DNA from: Sphaerochaetaceae bacterium
GTDB lineage: Bacteria > Spirochaetota > Spirochaetia > Sphaerochaetales > Sphaerochaetaceae
Direction: 5' to 3'
NCBI GenBank assembly: GCA_024405015.1
Contig: JAKSPE010000016.1
Coordinates: 1 to 40,901, forward strand
DNA length: 40,901 nt
In this document: positions 39,612 to 40,901 of the stretch, in pieces
Layout of the letters: each line of letters opens with the position of its first letter
How positions within the stretch are numbered: position 1 is the first letter of the stretch
Notes under the pieces: model-generated
Told to the model about the DNA's origin: nothing
Databases searched by the model: none
What the model saw: only the letters and a program-made list of their open reading frames with translations
Made by a program: the position numbers and the translations under genes

Positions 39612-40406
39612 TCATAGAAGGAAGTTTTCAATTAAGGTATCTATCTTCTTGCTATCCATAGGATGCCTTTCATTGGAAAACGTCAGAAGAAGGTTTTTCC
39701 CGAGGATGATTCCCACATTCTCATACTCCGCCAGTTTGTCCATGTTCTCTGAAACGTAGGCTGGATCATCCATCATTCCCAGGTGCTCAATATAGTACTC
39801 TTTTCGTGTTCTTTTGTTCAGAACTAAAAAGTCTGGTCTTCTGGTTCTGTCTTTTGTTTTCACTTCTGGTTCAAATACGTAGATAATACCTTTTGCTTTG
39901 AACCTGTCAGCCATCATATGCTCCGTTTTTGATCGAACTCTTTCTCCGTTTTCTGTCACATAGAACGGCATGTCTTTTTTGAAGTATCCTTCGGAGTATG
40001 TGTGTCTCCTTAGCCATGCCTTCGCATATTCATCATCAGAATCGATAGGGGTGACCAGAGCCTTCCTTTCAGGGGGAAGGCAGTCGTATATCTCATCGGG
40101 AAAGGTACAACGTTCCAATGCTTCTATGCATCGAGTTATGGCCACGTTTGATTTCTCTGATGATATTTGCACTTTCTTCTCATAGTCCTGTTGGGCAATT
40201 TGTTTGATGAAATTGAAATCCTGCGTACTGAGATAGAGCCCCGTGGTGTCATAACCATTTTGACGATGGTAGTAGGCAATGTGACCCTTTCGTTTTGAGA
40301 TTCGAAGACTACCGTGAATAGTCTCTTTTGCTGATATTTTCCTGCTTGTGGCAGAAAACGACTTCTTTAGTGCTGATAAGTAGGTAAGTATAATCTGGCG
40401 TTTCAT
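39612..40406 (-). CDS. Orphan PD-(D/E)xK nuclease-like protein
   Basis: This 264-residue protein has a C-terminal PD-(D/E)xK-like core: SKTEHMMADRF with Glu162, RPDFLVLN with Asp192 and YYIEHLGMMDD with Glu207 and His208. The N-terminal half carries LRISKRKGHIAYYHR. The whole matches a widespread unnamed family in Firmicutes and relatives whose ends read ILTF. The ATG at 40406 is chosen. It is preceded by AGGGG, or by TATAGG ending 6 bases before it, so SD-led and leaderless starts are both possible. No methylase or other restriction partner is adjacent. Inverted structured elements lie on both sides, and copy 2 is in the sense leader of this gene. Confidence 0.72.
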   Translation of the reverse strand: MKRQIILTYLSALKKSFSATSRKISAKETIHGSLRISKRKGHIAYYHRQNGYDTTGLYLSTQDFNFIKQIAQQDYEKKVQISSEKSNVAITRCIEALERCTFPDEIYDCLPPERKALVTPIDSDDEYAKAWLRRHTYSEGYFKKDMPFYVTENGERVRSKTEHMMADRFKAKGIIYVFEPEVKTKDRTRRPDFLVLNKRTRKEYYIEHLGMMDDPAYVSENMDKLAEYENVGIILGKNLLLTFSNERHPMDSKKIDTLIENFLL

Positions 40407-40441
40407 ACAACCCCTATACCAAAAAACTGCTGAAAGTATTG

Positions 40442-40467
40442 AATTGTGCCACCGGAATGGCACAATT
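40442..40467 (-). repeat. Inverted repeat upstream of the nuclease gene
   Basis: AATTGTGCC (40442-40450) and GGCACAATT (40459-40467) form a perfect 9-bp stem 36 bases before the nuclease ATG. TTGTGCCAC recurs 42 bases away at 40486-40494. It may be an operator or an RNA hairpin. The rest of 40468-40551 shows no gene. Confidence 0.5.
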
Positions 40468-40551
40468 GAGGGGATTATCTAGGTTTTGTGCCACAGACCG
40501 AGAGGTTCCATGGAAGATTAGTAGGATGGTATCCTATGGAGATTGCTTGCG

Positions 40552-40690
40552 CTCATGTGTATGGGTCGTTCATAGCCTGATGCATACTCCTCAGGGAACG
40601 CAGTCAGGTGCTTTGGCCGGGCTATCCTGCCCGCCTGGCACCTACGACTGCTAGTCTGCACAGGCAATGAAACAACCAATCCACAATCGC
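40552..40690 (-). repeat. Structured repeat element, copy 2 (minus orientation)
   Basis: Read on the minus strand it begins GCGATTGTG (40682-40690) and ends TACACATGAG (40552-40561). The base stem pairs GCCTG with CAGGC (40661-40665, 40575-40579) and TGCA with TGCA, and an outer TTCAT/ATGAA extends it past a T-T mismatch. The inner stem pairs GCAGTC/GACTGC and GGTGC/GCACC. The tip again reads GGGC-AGGATA-GCCC (40619-40632). Stem sequences differ from copy 1 but pairing is kept. Confidence 0.72.
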
Positions 40691-40719
40691 GAAAATACTT
40701 AACAGTAATAAAGTAAATA

Positions 40720-40748
40720 TTGATTTTGAAATGTCCCTGATTTATAAT
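40720..40748 (+). promoter_or_regulatory. Promoter of the gene leaving the window
   Basis: TTGATT (40720-40725) and a perfect TATAAT (40743-40748) are 17 bases apart. Transcription would start near 40755. Confidence 0.7.
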
Positions 40749-40792
40749 CAAATTGATGCTACCGGACAGACGGTTAGCGGTTGATGGATCTT

Positions 40793-40845
40793 CATGTCGA
40801 CCGACATGGAGGTTGTTAACCTCCATCCCAAAAGATCATTTTTGG
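40793..40845 (+). promoter_or_regulatory. Hairpin-rich leader before the last gene
   Basis: Three short stems follow one another: CATGTC/GACATG (40793-40798, 40803-40808), ATGGAGGTT/AACCTCCAT (40806-40814, 40818-40826) and CCAAAA/TTTTGG (40828-40833, 40840-40845). The first two share bases and exclude each other in part. AAAGGAG (40846-40852) comes directly after the third stem, so folding could affect translation. Confidence 0.5.
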
Positions 40846-40866
40846 AAAGGAGTCAACTATTATTAA

Positions 40867-40901
40867 ATGAAAAGTGAAGAAAAGATTTTAAGCAGTTTTA
40901 A
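40867..40901 (+). CDS. Start of a gene cut by the window end
   Basis: An ATG at 40867 opens a frame, MKSEEKILSSF, that runs off the window. It follows a promoter, a structured leader and AAAGGAG, although the 14-base gap from that site to the ATG is long. Too little is visible to name a function. Confidence 0.45.
   Translation, partial: MKSEEKILSSF

Noticed and set aside
39454..40690. Inverted elements as the terminal repeats of an insertion sequence
   Set aside because: There is no transposase and no target-site duplication that I can see. The copies diverge in stems while keeping pairing, which is unlike identical IS ends.
39454..40690. Inverted elements as integron attC sites
   Set aside because: The GTTRRRY and RYYYAAC boxes of attC are missing, and the elements face each other rather than repeating in one direction.
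1..40901. tRNA, rRNA genes and CRISPR arrays
   Set aside because: No cloverleaf-like sequences, rRNA blocks or regularly spaced repeats were seen on either strand by eye. A dedicated scan could still find a missed tRNA.

Overview
The window looks like chromosomal DNA of a host- or sediment-associated spirochaete, probably Sphaerochaeta- or Treponema-like (inference). The base composition is moderate by eye. Secreted binding proteins end their signal peptides in FAQ or FAGG with no lipobox cysteine, a style common in that phylum. The gene content is fermentative and saccharolytic: many sugar ABC transporters without their own ATPase, Gfo/Idh oxidoreductases, TIM-barrel sugar isomerases and formate-tetrahydrofolate ligase. 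No rRNA, tRNA, CRISPR array or complete insertion sequence was seen.

Layout. 53-2827: an N-acetylhexosamine kinase-like gene and a phosphosugar mutase. 2885-7285: a DUF4143 ATPase behind a promoter with direct repeats, a small acidic protein, a membrane GGDEF protein and an AbiE-type toxin-antitoxin pair. 7316-10435: a small envelope protein, fhs, an unknown helical protein, RidA and a 46-residue antitoxin-like protein. 10482-13508: azlCD, divergent from a lysine-riboswitch-controlled NhaC-type (probably lysine) transporter. 13763-18365: a sugar ABC transporter with a ComEC-like metallo-hydrolase lipoprotein inside it. 18568-29952: a 12-gene catabolic run. It holds an enolase-superfamily enzyme, a NitT/TauT-type ABC transporter with two different permeases, two Gfo/Idh enzymes, a creatininase relative, a TauE/SafE permease, a TIM-barrel isomerase, and NagA- and NagB-like enzymes. 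30059-30908: a HigBA-type pair. 30985-37316 (minus strand): a second sugar ABC operon with its own isomerase, oxidoreductase and LacI regulator. 37456-39262: a TerB-like protein and a divergent DUF4105 membrane protein. 39293-40901: a predicted small RNA, an orphan PD-(D/E)xK nuclease, and the start of another gene behind a structured leader.

Three things stand out. First, two inverted copies of a roughly 135-139 nt element (39454-39588 and 40552-40690) flank the nuclease gene. They share conserved blocks, while their stems differ in sequence but still pair, so they look like a structured RNA or folded single-stranded DNA of no class I recognise. Second, at least seven and up to nine transcription units have a promoter whose -10 box ends exactly 6 or 7 bases before the ATG, with no ribosome binding site. 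This points to widespread leaderless mRNA. Third, the 18.5-30 kb run reads as an uncharacterised pathway that imports a small amide, amino-sugar or acid-sugar compound and funnels it through NagA/NagB-type steps.

All calls rest on reading the sequence. Family names come from motif recognition, not searches. Substrates of transporters and oxidoreductases are not determined.
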